Assembly (NCBI RefSeq): GCF_009208105.1
Contig: NZ_WFKL01000001.1
Coordinates: 3,162,001 to 3,226,000, forward strand
Reading direction: 5' to 3'
DNA from: Rouxiella sp. S1S-2
GTDB taxonomy: Bacteria > Pseudomonadota > Gammaproteobacteria > Enterobacterales > Enterobacteriaceae
DNA length: 64,000 nt
Of this stretch, positions 1 through 10,343 are shown one piece after another (position 1 is the first letter of the stretch; the number at the start of each line of letters is the position of its first letter). A model generated the notes under the pieces. It was not told where the DNA came from. It searched no databases and saw only the letters and a list, made by a program, of their open reading frames with translations. The position numbers were made by a program, and so were the translations under genes.

Positions 1-467
1 ACTTCGGTTTTAACCCACGCGTCGGTCTGTCAACGGTGCTTTCGGGCCAGCAATCCATTGAAGAAGTACTGCACGAAACTGAAATTCCCGAGCTGCAAGT
101 GATAACCCGTGGCCGTACTCCGCCGAACCCGGCAGAGCTTCTGACCAGCAAGCGTTTTGAGGATTTACTTGAGTGGGCCAACCAGAACTATGACCTGGTT
201 GTTATCGATACCCCACCGGTTCTTTCGGTAACGGATGCCAGCATCATCGGTCAGATAGTCGGTACCACCATGATGGTTGCGCGCTTTGAGCTCAACACAG
301 TTAAAGAAATTGAAGTGAGTATCAAACGTCTGGAACAAAGTGGCGTTAGCGTGAAGGGTTGTATTCTGAACGCCATCGTGCGCCGTTCTGCAAACTACTA
401 CAGTCAGAACTACAGCTATGACGCGTTCTACACTTACGAGTACAAACGTCATATTGATAAAGACTAA
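1..467 (+). CDS. wzc: Wzc-type exopolysaccharide tyrosine autokinase, C-terminal part
   Basis: This is the 3' end of a bacterial tyrosine kinase that controls polymerisation and export of capsule or colanic-acid type polysaccharide at the inner membrane. The reading frame is open from base 3, so the start and the periplasmic Wzz domain lie outside the window. What remains is the end of the cytoplasmic kinase domain: a Walker-B-like stretch DLVVIDTPPVL and, in the last 25 residues, a cluster of seven tyrosines (within NYYSQNYSYDAFYTYEY). A C-terminal tyrosine cluster is the autophosphorylation tail of Wzc/Etk proteins. A strong terminator follows the stop codon, so the gene closes its operon. 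I am confident of the family; the choice between wzc and etk is inferred from the flippase next door. Confidence 0.9.
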   Translation, partial: FGFNPRVGLSTVLSGQQSIEEVLHETEIPELQVITRGRTPPNPAELLTSKRFEDLLEWANQNYDLVVIDTPPVLSVTDASIIGQIVGTTMMVARFELNTVKEIEVSIKRLEQSGVSVKGCILNAIVRRSANYYSQNYSYDAFYTYEYKRHIDKD

Positions 468-490
468 CGTCTCCCACGTTTAGTCTCACG

Positions 491-540
491 CCAGCCTGAA
501 AGTGCCCGACATACGGTACTTACAGGCTGGCATTTTTTTT
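491..540 (+). terminator. Rho-independent terminator after wzc
   Basis: An 8-bp outer stem (CCAGCCTG with CAGGCTGG), a 2x2 internal bulge and a 6-bp inner stem with one G-T pair enclose an 8-nt loop. The T-run CATTTTTTTT follows directly. It separates wzc from the flippase gene, which therefore needs read-through or a promoter of its own. Confidence 0.9.
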
Positions 541-577
541 GATGCATCGTCATGACTTTCCGGATAGAACGTTAACC

Positions 578-1927
578 ATGAAACAATACATAGCGAAAAT
601 ATTCAGCAGCGATTTTTTACGTAAAATATCGTGGAATCTGCTGGGGTATGCCCTGCCGGTGATTGTCGCTATTATTATGATCCCGGTGGTAATGAGACAC
701 ACAGGTCTGGAACGTTTCGGCGTGCTGACGCTTATCATTGTTCTTATCGGCTCGATGACCGTGTTTGATTTCGGTATTACCCGCTCGGTGACCAACTCGG
801 TCAGAAAATATCTGGATGAGAAAAACGATCGCGCCATGCTAACGGTGGTGAAAACCGGCTGGCTGATGATAACCTGCGTGCTCTTAGTGATATCAGCACT
901 GTTTTGGTTTAAAAGTCAGTGGATTGCCACGCATTTCTTTAATGTGTCAAACCAGGAGATCCGCGACGAAATTGCCGCCAGTATGAAGGTGGTCGCCTTC
1001 AGCCTGCCGTTTGTTATTGCTCAAACTATTTTTGTCGGCGTAATGGAAGCCTTTGGCGCCTTTAAAAAAATAAGCCTCGGTAAATCACCTTTTTCGATAC
1101 TGATGTATCTGGTGCCGATGATTATTTCTTTTTATACCCCGAGTTTGTTCTATATCACGCTCTCACTTTGCCTGCTGCGTTGTATTATGGCGGTGGCGTT
1201 TTATCTGATGATGTGCAGCGAAATACGCAAGGTGACACCCCTATCGCTGATGAGCATTGCTCCCACCCGCCACATTGCACTGGAGTTGGCAAAATACGGC
1301 GGTTGGGTTTCGGTGGGCAATATCATCGCGCCAATCATGCTGTATATTGACCGCTTCTTTGTCGCCGGAATTGTGGGCGCCAGCGTATTTGCCTATTACA
1401 CCACCCCGTATGACGTGGTTTCGCGGTTGGCGATTGTGGCTGTCAGCGTGTGCGGCGTTTTATTCCCCATGCTGGTGACCAAGATTGCGCAGGACGTACG
1501 CAGTGCGAACTCATACTTTAATAAAGTGATGATGGGCATTTTTGCGATATTGATTATACCGGCGGTGGCCGGTATTTTCCTGTCGAAGTGGTTTCTGTCG
1601 GTGTGGATCAGCCCGGATTTTGCCGAACATTCATGGATAATTTTCTCCATGTTTTTGGTGGGCTATCTGCTGCACGGCCTTATTCAACCGGCTTTTGTCT
1701 GGATCCAGGCCAGCGGAAAACCGTGGATTATTGCCTGCTGCGAAATTATCGATTTAGCGATGTACGTGGTTTATCTGCCGTGGATGACCCATCACTACGG
1801 AATAATCGGTGCGGCCAGCGCGTGGAACTTCCGCATGTTGCTAAACCTGGTGGTATTACATATTCTGCGCTACGTGCTATATAAACGCGACCTGAGAAAA
1901 AGCACCGGACTTCAGCCGGTGATTTAA
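578..1927 (+). CDS. Polysaccharide flippase (Wzx/MATE-like membrane protein)
   Basis: A very hydrophobic protein of about 449 residues with a dozen or more predicted membrane helices, typical of the Wzx/RfbX oligosaccharide-lipid flippases that move lipid-linked repeat units across the inner membrane. The N-terminal part (WNLLGYALPVIVAIIMIPVV, then ERFGVLTLI and DFGITRSVTN) has the character of the polysaccharide-biosynthesis family. I start at the ATG at 578. The frame is open further upstream, with a TTG at 539 and an ATG at 542, but these sit in the T-run of the preceding terminator and lack a ribosome-binding site. Its position behind wzc suggests a part in the same capsule or exopolysaccharide pathway. 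The substrate is unknown. Confidence 0.8.
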   Translation: MKQYIAKIFSSDFLRKISWNLLGYALPVIVAIIMIPVVMRHTGLERFGVLTLIIVLIGSMTVFDFGITRSVTNSVRKYLDEKNDRAMLTVVKTGWLMITCVLLVISALFWFKSQWIATHFFNVSNQEIRDEIAASMKVVAFSLPFVIAQTIFVGVMEAFGAFKKISLGKSPFSILMYLVPMIISFYTPSLFYITLSLCLLRCIMAVAFYLMMCSEIRKVTPLSLMSIAPTRHIALELAKYGGWVSVGNIIAPIMLYIDRFFVAGIVGASVFAYYTTPYDVVSRLAIVAVSVCGVLFPMLVTKIAQDVRSANSYFNKVMMGIFAILIIPAVAGIFLSKWFLSVWISPDFAEHSWIIFSMFLVGYLLHGLIQPAFVWIQASGKPWIIACCEIIDLAMYVVYLPWMTHHYGIIGAASAWNFRMLLNLVVLHILRYVLYKRDLRKSTGLQPVI

Positions 1928-1950
1928 TACGTTAACCCACTCGTGAATAT

Positions 1951-1996
1951 AAAAAAGTCCTTGACGCTGCAGCAAACGCCGCTGCAGCGTCAAGGA
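1951..1996 (-). terminator. Rho-independent terminator of frmA (minus strand)
   Basis: A perfect 16-bp stem (GTCCTTGACGCTGCAG and its complement, 1957-1996) encloses a 9-nt loop. Read on the minus strand it is followed by GGACTTTTTTATAT. The long stem and T-run make it a strong terminator for frmA; on the plus strand there is no T-run after the hairpin. Confidence 0.9.
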
Positions 1997-2007
1997 CGAA
2001 GGATATT

Positions 2008-3457
<1,450 letters not shown>

Positions 3458-3470
3458 TCGCGATGTCCTT

Positions 3471-3494
3471 TATACTATAGGGGGGTATAGTATA
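3471..3494 (-). promoter_or_regulatory. FrmR operator
   Basis: Perfect inverted repeat: arm TATACTATA, six G residues, arm TATAGTATA. This is the type I CsoR-family operator (A/T-rich arms around a G-tract) expected for FrmR. It lies immediately upstream of frmR, where the promoter should be. Confidence 0.9.
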
Positions 3495-3732
3495 TTCGTT
3501 ATTGATAACTGGCAACAATTAGTGTAGCCAATTTTAAGCGAACTATTAATGCCACTTTCACTTCAACGCCTGCTTAATTGCGACCGTAATAATTAAAATT
3601 GTTGCCCTGACAAGGATTTTTAGATTATGAATAGAGCAATATGCGTGAGATTTGAAACGGTTAATTTCAGATTCTGCTTAACCTTACAGGCTTTGAGGCT
3701 TACCCCGCGAGCCTAAGCCGATTTAATGGGTA

Positions 3733-4764
3733 ATGATGAAACTTGCCAATGACGATATTCTTTTCCACCGTGGCAGCCTGCTTGACGCTGAGGGGATGAT
3801 TTTTGACTCATACAGTCTCGAACAGGATGCTGAAATTAGGGGCGATTACTTCGCCCTATCGCCCGAGACTGGCGTGGCAAACGCTTCACAGCGGCCTTTT
3901 AGCGTAGACTATTCGTCACAACACATGCTGCATATCATCAATGGTATGGGGGTAGCTCTCGGGGATTCGGTTATCGGCCTGACGGCAATCAGGGCACTGC
4001 AGTATTTAAATCCACAGCTTGCAACCACCCTTTACCGCCCTGCTAAAGCCCCTGACTACGTTGAGCAACTTTATCGACTTGCCGACGGCATAGTGACTCA
4101 ATGTCGACCTTTACCTTTCTCATTGCAGGCAATTGACGAGCGAGATGTGCGCATTGATGTTGGCAATCACGTGTTTTGGCCCGACTTTTCGACACTGCCG
4201 ATGATTGACTTTTTTCTTGCCGCGCTGGGCGTTGATCCCAAAGAAATTCCCGGCGAATTGAAACGTAATACCTGGCTGCAGGAGTTGGCCTTGCCTACGC
4301 TACCGTCCCCGTGGAATAAAGGCGACTATGTCCTTTTTTGCCCGCAGGCCAGTACGCCAATCCGCACTATTCCCGCTGAATTCCACACCCAACTGGTTGA
4401 AAATTTGTGGCGGCAGTATTCGCTACCGGTGTTGGGCTTTGGCTATGTGGATCATGCACAATATACTGATATTAGTAATCTTTCCTCTGATACTGGTCAT
4501 TTTTTGGCGTGGATCAAACATGCCTCTGCGATGCTTACCTGTGATTCGGCGGCGGTGCATGCCGCAGCGGGTTTCAATATCCCGACGCAGGCCTTTTTTA
4601 CCTCTATCGTGCCCACACGGCGGGTGCGAGATTATTCGCTTTGTGAGCCTGTTTTCGTTGCCGTGCCTGAGTTAGCGCACCTGCACAGCAGCGCACAGGA
4701 TTCACACATCGAGTTAGTAAAATTAGCGTATCAACGAGTAATAAACGGCAACTTAACTCCCTAA
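3733..4764 (+). CDS. Glycosyltransferase family 9-like protein
   Basis: A 343-residue soluble protein that I recognise only distantly. The N-terminal third carries HIINGMGVALGDSVIGLTAIRAL, like the gate of an ADP-heptose:LPS heptosyltransferase (GT9: GDx2x3P-type start). Near residue 270 the stretch CDSAAVHAAAGFNIPTQAFF matches the GT9 signature in which a T/C-DSG/A-x2-H-x-AAA-x-G/N-x-P motif contacts the nucleotide sugar. It could transfer a sugar or be a divergent relative. No neighbouring LPS gene supports a pathway. Tandem ATGs lie at 3733 and 3736. The 275 bp upstream hold the frmR operator and otherwise nothing I can name. Confidence 0.55.
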   Translation: MMKLANDDILFHRGSLLDAEGMIFDSYSLEQDAEIRGDYFALSPETGVANASQRPFSVDYSSQHMLHIINGMGVALGDSVIGLTAIRALQYLNPQLATTLYRPAKAPDYVEQLYRLADGIVTQCRPLPFSLQAIDERDVRIDVGNHVFWPDFSTLPMIDFFLAALGVDPKEIPGELKRNTWLQELALPTLPSPWNKGDYVLFCPQASTPIRTIPAEFHTQLVENLWRQYSLPVLGFGYVDHAQYTDISNLSSDTGHFLAWIKHASAMLTCDSAAVHAAAGFNIPTQAFFTSIVPTRRVRDYSLCEPVFVAVPELAHLHSSAQDSHIELVKLAYQRVINGNLTP

Positions 4765-4780
4765 ATAAAAGGAAGGCGGA

Positions 4781-5233
4781 TTGGAACACACGACGACCCG
4801 ATGGCAACACGGCGATTACGCCCTGACCTCCGATAAATCGACACTTGACCGGCCGTTTATTCACGCATTTTTGAGCCGTTCGACCTGGGCGAAAGGCATC
4901 AAAAGCGAAGTGCTGAATACGGCGATTGATCACAGCTTGTGCTTTGGCCTTTATCATCTGGGTAAACAAATTGGCTTTGCCCGGCTGGTAACCGACTTTG
5001 CAACATTCGGCTATTTATGTGACGTTTTCGTGATTGATGAATATCAGGGAAAGGGACTGGCGCGATGGATGATGTCGGCGTGCCTGGAGCACCCGACGCT
5101 GGCACAGTTGCGACGTATTATGCTGGTAACCTCCACTGCCGCTGGACTGTATGAAAAAGTCGGTTATTCAGCAGTAAACGCTGAAAACTTTGTCTGGCAA
5201 ATTAATCGACCCGATATTTATCAGCAGGATTAG
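4781..5233 (+). CDS. GNAT-family N-acetyltransferase
   Basis: A 150-residue single-domain acetyltransferase that uses acetyl-CoA. Motif A is visible as FVIDEYQGKGLARWMM, with the pyrophosphate-binding Q-G-K-G-L-A at 89-94. The C-terminal AAGLYEKVGYSAV is the usual beta6-helix region in which a tyrosine acts as acid. The start is TTG at 4781; the strong ribosome site AAGGAAGG lies just before it and supports this start. It begins 16 bp after the GT9-like gene, so the two are probably co-transcribed. The acceptor substrate is unknown. Confidence 0.88.
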   Translation: MEHTTTRWQHGDYALTSDKSTLDRPFIHAFLSRSTWAKGIKSEVLNTAIDHSLCFGLYHLGKQIGFARLVTDFATFGYLCDVFVIDEYQGKGLARWMMSACLEHPTLAQLRRIMLVTSTAAGLYEKVGYSAVNAENFVWQINRPDIYQQD

Positions 5234-5264
5234 TACTTTTAATCACCTTCCCCCCTTAAAATAT

Positions 5265-5293
5265 AAAGCCAGCCCTCGCGGGCTGGCTTTTTT
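5265..5293. terminator. Rho-independent terminator between convergent genes
   Basis: Perfect 11-bp stem AAAGCCAGCCC / GGGCTGGCTTT with a TCGC loop, then a T-run on the plus strand and an A/T-rich flank on the other. It ends the acetyltransferase transcript and may also serve the convergent EF-G gene. Confidence 0.9.
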
Positions 5294-5308
5294 TACACTT
5301 AATGATTA

Positions 5309-7411
5309 TCAGGACCGTGAAGCAATAATGTCATCCGCCACGTTACGCGGGGCTTCGGCATAGTGGTGAAACTCCATCGTGTAGGTTGCTCTGCCCTGCG
5401 ACATTGAACGAAGCACGGTGGAATAACCAAACATCTCCGAGAGCGGCACTTCGGCTTTGATAAGCTTACCGCCGCCGCCGAGGATCTCCTCCATGCCCTG
5501 CACCATTCCGCGCCGTGAAGAGAGATCACCCATCACGCTACCGGCGTAGTCTTCGGGTGTTTCAACCTCGACGTGCATCATTGGCTCAAGAATCACCGGA
5601 CTGGCCTGTCTGGCCGCCTCTTTGAAACCAAAGATTGCGGCCATTCTGAAGGCCATTTCCGACGAATCCACCTCGTGATAAGAGCCAAAGGTCAGTGTTA
5701 CTTTGACATCAACCACCGGATACCCCGCCAAAATGCCGTTGCTCAGCGCCTCAACGACGCCCTTTTCCACGGCAGGAATGAACTCACGCGGCACCACGCC
5801 GCCTTTGGTGGCATCGACAAACGCAAAGCCTTTACCGGACTCCTGAGGCTCGAGCGTAAATACCACATGCCCGTACTGCCCTTTGCCCCCAGATTGGCGA
5901 ACAAATTTGCCATCAACGTCTTCCACTTTCTTGCGCACGGTTTCACGGTAGGTCACCTGCGGCTTGCCGATATTGGCCTCAACGCCGAATTCTCGCTTCA
6001 TGCGGTCAACGATTATCTCAAGATGAAGCTCGCCCATGCCGGAAATAATTGTCTGCCCAGATTCTTCATCGGTACGAATGCGAAACGATGGATCCTCCGA
6101 GGCCAAACGCTGCAACGCGATGCCCATTTTCTCCTGATCGGCCTTGGTTTTTGGCTCAATTGCCTGAGAAATAACCGGCTCAGGAAACTCCATTTTAACC
6201 AGCGTTATCAGTGCCGTTGGATCACACAGCGTTTCACCCGTAGTGACGTCCTTCAGCCCCACGCAGGCGGCAATGTCACCGGCACGTATTTCATCAACCT
6301 CATGACGTACGTTAGCGTGCATCTGCACGATACGCCCAATGCGCTCTTTCTTGCCACGAATGGGGTTGTAGACACTGTCCCCCTTCGACAATACGCCAGA
6401 ATAGACGCGCACAAAGGTCAGTTGGCCGACGTACGGGTCAGTCATCAGCTTGAACGCCAGCGCCGAGAACTTTTCGCCATCGTCCGCCTGACGATGAATT
6501 TCATTGCCGTCTTCATCACTGCCCACCACCGGTGGAATGTCTAGCGGAGAAGGCATCAGCTCGACTACCGCATCCAGCATGCGCTGCACGCCTTTGTTTT
6601 TAAACGCGCTGCCGCACAGCATCGGCTGTATTTCACCGGCGATGGTCCGCTGACGCAGGCCGCAGGTGATTTCATCTTCACTTAAATCACCCCCTTCAAG
6701 ATATTTAGTCATCAGCTCATCGGACGCTTCCGCCGCGCAGGCAACCATTTTCTCTCGCCACTGTTCGGCGCTAACCTGCAGCTCGGCGGGAATAGGCGCA
6801 TAGCTGAACGTCATGCCCTGCGTGGCGTCGTCCCAATAAATGGCACGCATTTTACGCAAGTCAACCACGCCAGAAAAATGCTCTTCGCTGCCGATAGGGA
6901 TAACAATCGGCACCGGATTCGCCTTAAGCCTGTCCACCATCATCTGCCGTACGCGGAAAAAATCGGCGCCCTGACGGTCCATTTTATTGACGAAGGCCAG
7001 ACGAGGAACCTTGTATTTATTGGCCTGACGCCACACGGTTTCCGACTGCGGCTGCACGCCGCCCACCGAGTCATATACCATCACGGCACCGTCGAGGACG
7101 CGCATCGAACGCTCCACCTCAATGGTGAAGTCAACGTGCCCTGGTGTGTCGATAATATTAATACGATGTTCGTCGAACGAATGGTCCATCCCCTGCCAAA
7201 AACAGGTTACCGCCGCTGAGGTAATAGTAATGCCACGCTCTTGCTCCTGCGCCATCCAGTCCGTTGTTGCTCCACCGTCATGCACTTCACCTAATTTATG
7301 GTTCATGCCGGTGTAGAACAGGATGCGCTCGGTGGTGGTCGTTTTACCGGCGTCGATGTGTGCTGAGATACCGATATTGCGGTAGCGCTCAATAGGAGTT
7401 TTGCGAGCCAT
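5309..7411 (-). CDS. fusA: Stand-alone elongation factor G paralogue
   Basis: A 700-residue translational GTPase with the full EF-G layout. The GTPase domain has [12 protein letters not shown] (17-28), RGITITSAA switch I, DTPGH (88-92) and NKMD (142-145). Domains II, III, IV and V follow. Domain IV keeps the tip loop [10 protein letters not shown] and the [11 protein letters not shown] motif, so translocation ability should be intact. It is close to E. coli FusA in length (704) and sequence but clearly diverged. It is not in the str operon: no rpsL, rpsG or tuf is nearby. This suggests a second EF-G copy, as known in several proteobacteria, with a conditional or antibiotic-tolerance role (inference). 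SD AGGA precedes the ATG. Confidence 0.93.
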   Translation of the reverse strand: MARKTPIERYRNIGISAHIDAGKTTTTERILFYTGMNHKLGEVHDGGATTDWMAQEQERGITITSAAVTCFWQGMDHSFDEHRINIIDTPGHVDFTIEVERSMRVLDGAVMVYDSVGGVQPQSETVWRQANKYKVPRLAFVNKMDRQGADFFRVRQMMVDRLKANPVPIVIPIGSEEHFSGVVDLRKMRAIYWDDATQGMTFSYAPIPAELQVSAEQWREKMVACAAEASDELMTKYLEGGDLSEDEITCGLRQRTIAGEIQPMLCGSAFKNKGVQRMLDAVVELMPSPLDIPPVVGSDEDGNEIHRQADDGEKFSALAFKLMTDPYVGQLTFVRVYSGVLSKGDSVYNPIRGKKERIGRIVQMHANVRHEVDEIRAGDIAACVGLKDVTTGETLCDPTALITLVKMEFPEPVISQAIEPKTKADQEKMGIALQRLASEDPSFRIRTDEESGQTIISGMGELHLEIIVDRMKREFGVEANIGKPQVTYRETVRKKVEDVDGKFVRQSGGKGQYGHVVFTLEPQESGKGFAFVDATKGGVVPREFIPAVEKGVVEALSNGILAGYPVVDVKVTLTFGSYHEVDSSEMAFRMAAIFGFKEAARQASPVILEPMMHVEVETPEDYAGSVMGDLSSRRGMVQGMEEILGGGGKLIKAEVPLSEMFGYSTVLRSMSQGRATYTMEFHHYAEAPRNVADDIIASRS

Positions 7412-7683
7412 ATAATGTCCTTAGTAGAGGATGGCTAATGGTTAAGGCGGGAACTGTTTCCCGTCGACGTTAATGTTTAGCTACGTGACTGGTTAGCTAT
7501 AGAACGCAAGCATACTACAATTGTACGAGTATATACGAACAATCGTTATTCGCTATCAGTGCTATCGCTAACGCCTTAAGCCTGACCGTTGCATCGCAAA
7601 GAGAGTGTGGGCTATGATCTGGCCTCAAAAAGGGCGACGATGCGCCTTTTATCAAGATCTATTGATTATCGAACAGGAAAACT
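7412..7683. other. Divergent intergenic region, EF-G paralogue / arsR
   Basis: This 272-bp region should carry the promoters of both flanking genes. At 7521-7542 there is an imperfect inverted repeat with outer arms TTGT and ACAA around CG-TATA-CG, a plausible operator. At 7627-7652 a small hairpin (AGGGCG / CGCCTT with flanking A and T runs) lies about 30 bp before the ArsR start. Neither is assigned with confidence. Confidence 0.3.
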
Positions 7684-8043
7684 ATGATTGCCAACCATCC
7701 GGAACGTGAGCAGATCCGCTTAGAAAATGTTTTGACTGCGTTGGGAAATCCCCTGAGATTGGCAGTAGTGCAAAGGCTGGCAAACGGCGGTGAACATCCC
7801 TGCGGTACCCTACTGCAAGGGTTATCCAAGTCAACGCTGACTCACCATTGGCGGGTGCTGCGTGAAAGCGGCGTTATCTGGCAGCGGCCCGACGGGCGGG
7901 CCAATTTATTGTCGCTGCGGCGCGAAGATCTGGACGCGCGTTTTCCGGGCCTGCTCGACTCTTTGCTGCACGCGGTTGAAAACGACAGCATCACGCTGGC
8001 GTCCACCGCTCGCCATCTGCCTGAAAACAACGCGCCAGAATAA
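7684..8043 (+). CDS. ArsR-family winged-helix regulator
   Basis: A 119-residue DNA-binding protein. The segment LGNPLRLAVVQRL (20-32) followed by LSKSTLTHHWRVLRESGVI (47-65) and the wing QRPDGRANLL is the classic ArsR fold. There is only one cysteine (Cys40) and no CxC metal site in the recognition helix, so it is unlikely to be an arsenic sensor of the classical type. It is more like the ArsR regulators that sit near oxidoreductases or transporters. It diverges from the EF-G paralogue and converges with a LysR gene, so its target is not obvious; autoregulation is likely by family habit. Confidence 0.85.
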   Translation: MIANHPEREQIRLENVLTALGNPLRLAVVQRLANGGEHPCGTLLQGLSKSTLTHHWRVLRESGVIWQRPDGRANLLSLRREDLDARFPGLLDSLLHAVENDSITLASTARHLPENNAPE

Positions 8044-8049
8044 TTAAGG

Positions 8050-8985
8050 CTATTTCGCCTCATCGAGCTGACTTTTCACCAGCGCGCAGAACGTGTTGAT
8101 CATCGCCGAACTTTGCTGATCTTTGCGCTGCGCCACCTCTTTACGCTGCGCCAAGTACAGTGGCGCGTGCAGTTCGGCGGCGTTGGACAGCGGTAGATAT
8201 ACCACGCCGTCACCGCCCAACCTGACCATACAGGCGGGAACTATTGAGACGCCAAGCCCTGCGCCGACCAGGCTCAGGCAAGAGGTTAAACGCGGTGCCT
8301 CCTGAACAATGCGCGGACTGAATCCCGCCCGATAACAGGCCGCCAGAATCGCATCGTAAAGTCCCTGTCCTGCCGGACGTCGGTATAAAATAAATCCTTC
8401 ATTATTGAGCATGTTAAGCGCCACTGGCTCCCCTGCGTTCTGTGCCAGCGGATGCCCGACCGGCAGCGCAACCATCATCGGCTCTTGTAAAATCCGCTCA
8501 ATTTTTAGCTCAGGCATGCCCAGCACCGGCGTACGCACAAACGCTACATCCAGCGTTCTATTAACCAATGCCTGCAAAAGCTCAGTACTGCCGGACTCTT
8601 CAAGCTGTGCGGTCACCCGCGGATACACTTCACGATATCGGCGCAGCACGTTGGGCACAAAGGCATGCAACGCGGCCGAACTGGTGAATCCGATACGAAT
8701 ATTACCCTGCTTGCCCTCGGTGGCCCGCTGCATGGTGGCACTGAGGTTTTCGGCACGCTGGAGCAGTAATTTCGCCTCTTGAAACAGCACCCTGCCTATT
8801 TCGGTCGGCTCTACGCCACGCGGCAAGCGCTCAAGTAACTTAACGCCAAACTCCTCTTCCAGGCTCTGCAATAGTCGGGTCAGCGGCGGCTGTTGAATGT
8901 AGAGGCGCTGCGCCGCGCGCGTAATATTGCCCTCTTCAACCACCGTAACAAACGCCCGTAAACGCCGCAGTTCAATATCTGCCAT
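8050..8985 (-). CDS. LysR-family transcriptional regulator
   Basis: A 311-residue LysR-type regulator with an N-terminal helix-turn-helix (ELRRLRAFVTVVEEGNITRA, then LYIQQPPLTRLLQSLEEEFG) and a periplasmic-binding-protein-like effector domain. It is divergent from the two chromate-transporter genes with 113 bp between start codons. This is the normal arrangement for a LysR regulator and its target, so control of that pair is inferred. The effector is unknown. SD AAGG precedes the ATG. Confidence 0.9.
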   Translation of the reverse strand: MADIELRRLRAFVTVVEEGNITRAAQRLYIQQPPLTRLLQSLEEEFGVKLLERLPRGVEPTEIGRVLFQEAKLLLQRAENLSATMQRATEGKQGNIRIGFTSSAALHAFVPNVLRRYREVYPRVTAQLEESGSTELLQALVNRTLDVAFVRTPVLGMPELKIERILQEPMMVALPVGHPLAQNAGEPVALNMLNNEGFILYRRPAGQGLYDAILAACYRAGFSPRIVQEAPRLTSCLSLVGAGLGVSIVPACMVRLGGDGVVYLPLSNAAELHAPLYLAQRKEVAQRKDQQSSAMINTFCALVKSQLDEAK

Positions 8986-9098
8986 ACCTTAAAGGTATCC
9001 TTTTTGTTCTTTAAATGAATTAGACACGCTGACACATCAACTGGCATCATACTTAAAAACCATACCTCAATTAACTATTTTAATAACCGAGCGTATTC

Positions 9099-9686
9099 AT
9101 GTCAGCACCTTTGAATAGCAATGTCAGTAATGAAAATCTACACGCACATCAGGGCGTCACGCCAAGCTGTCGCGAACTTTTCGTGGGCTTTTTTATTTTG
9201 GGGTTAACCGGATTTGGCGGCGTATTGCCGATGGCGCGGCGGATGATCGTTGAGAAAAAACGCTGGTTGAGCGGTGACGAGTTCACTGAGCTGCTAGGCC
9301 TGTGCCAATTTTTACCCGGTGGCAACATCATTAATTTGTCGGTTGCGCTCGGTAATGAGTTTCAGGGACTTCGTGGGGCATTAGCGGCGATCCTTGGCCT
9401 GATTTGTGCCCCAACCGCCATCGTTGTCGGTCTCGGACTGGTTTATGCTCGCTATCAAAATGACGTGGTGGTTGAACATCTATTTGCCGGTCTCGCCGCA
9501 GGTGCAGCCGGACTATTGCTCTCCACTGGCTTCAAGATGCTGCTTCCACTCAAAGGAAAATGGCTGCAGCTGGCTATTGTAATACTCGGGGTTATCGCCA
9601 TCGCCGTACTGCGTTTACCCATGCTGGCCGTGATGCTGGTTCTGGCACCTATCAGCATTCTGCTGTTCTGGAGAACCCAAAAATGA
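9099..9686 (+). CDS. Chromate transporter, N-terminal-half protein
   Basis: A 195-residue membrane protein of the CHR family (ChrA half-size type). The motif FGGVLPMARR near residue 41 and the stretch FTELLGLCQFLPGGNIINLS correspond to the conserved FGG-x-P and Q-x-x-PG-x-N motifs of chromate transporters. Full-length ChrA is a duplication of this unit; here the two halves are separate genes that overlap by 4 bp (ATGA at 9683). The pair likely forms a heteromeric exporter of chromate or another oxyanion; the substrate is not proven by sequence. Confidence 0.87.
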   Translation: MSAPLNSNVSNENLHAHQGVTPSCRELFVGFFILGLTGFGGVLPMARRMIVEKKRWLSGDEFTELLGLCQFLPGGNIINLSVALGNEFQGLRGALAAILGLICAPTAIVVGLGLVYARYQNDVVVEHLFAGLAAGAAGLLLSTGFKMLLPLKGKWLQLAIVILGVIAIAVLRLPMLAVMLVLAPISILLFWRTQK

Positions 9687-10204
9687 CTGGCATACTGATC
9701 ACTTTGGCGCTGTTGTTTACCCAGCTTTCAGTGATGGCCTTTGGCGGCGGTAACACCATCCTGCCCGAAATGCAGCGTGAAGTGGTGCAGAATCACCACT
9801 GGATGAGTGCCCAGGAGTTCAGCGCCCTGTTTGCGCTGGCGCAGGCTGCACCCGGCCCTAACATGATGATTGTGCCGCTGGTGGGCTGGCAGGTGGCCGG
9901 ATGGGCCGGCTTGCTGGTGTCATCATTGGCAAAATTTGGCCCGTCGTCGATTATTACGCTTATCGTGATGGGCGGCTGGAAACGCTACAAAGACAAGCCG
10001 TGGCGGCGCATAGTCCAAAGCGGTCTTGTGCCGGTCACCGTCGGACTGGTTATTTCCAGCGGCCTGTTAATCGCTAAAGCCTCGGCCACCAGCATCGCAC
10101 TTGCCGCCGTTATCGCCCTGTGTACGCTGCTGGCGATGAACAAGAAAATTCATCCACTTTGGGTATTGGCGGTGGGCGCCGTGCTCGGACTGGTGCTGGT
10201 CTAA
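9683..10204 (+). CDS. Chromate transporter, C-terminal-half protein
   Basis: A 173-residue membrane protein, the partner of the preceding gene. It carries the second copy of the family motifs: SVMAFGGGNTILPEMQREVV near residue 16 and ALAQAAPGPNMMIVPLVGW near residue 55. The frame is open further upstream, but the real start is the ATG at 9683, which overlaps the TGA of the first gene and is where homology begins. The overlap points to translational coupling and equal amounts of both subunits. Confidence 0.87.
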   Translation: MTGILITLALLFTQLSVMAFGGGNTILPEMQREVVQNHHWMSAQEFSALFALAQAAPGPNMMIVPLVGWQVAGWAGLLVSSLAKFGPSSIITLIVMGGWKRYKDKPWRRIVQSGLVPVTVGLVISSGLLIAKASATSIALAAVIALCTLLAMNKKIHPLWVLAVGAVLGLVLV

Positions 10205-10236
10205 ACGTCTTCTTATCCAGCAAAACCGCGTTGCGA

Positions 10237-10287
10237 CAATCGACAGGTAGCCTCATGGATGAAGCTCTTGTCGGTTGACCCCTTTTT
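10237..10287 (+). terminator. Probable terminator after the chromate-transporter pair
   Basis: Arms CAATCGACA and TGTCGGTTG pair over 9 bp with one G-T, around a 23-nt loop, followed by ACCCCTTTTT. The loop is long, so strength is uncertain. Confidence 0.55.
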
Positions 10288-10343
10288 GAGATTTATATTT
10301 TACTTTCATTACGGGCAGTTGAGCGTTAACAAGGAGCAGGCGT

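Noticed and set aside
3626..3715. Possible 29-codon frame before the GT9-like gene
   Set aside because: Too short, no ribosome site, and no leader-peptide pattern such as a run of one amino acid.
5573..6544. Open frame of 323 codons on the plus strand, opposite the EF-G paralogue
   Set aside because: It is antisense to highly conserved EF-G coding sequence, and its product has no recognisable domain.
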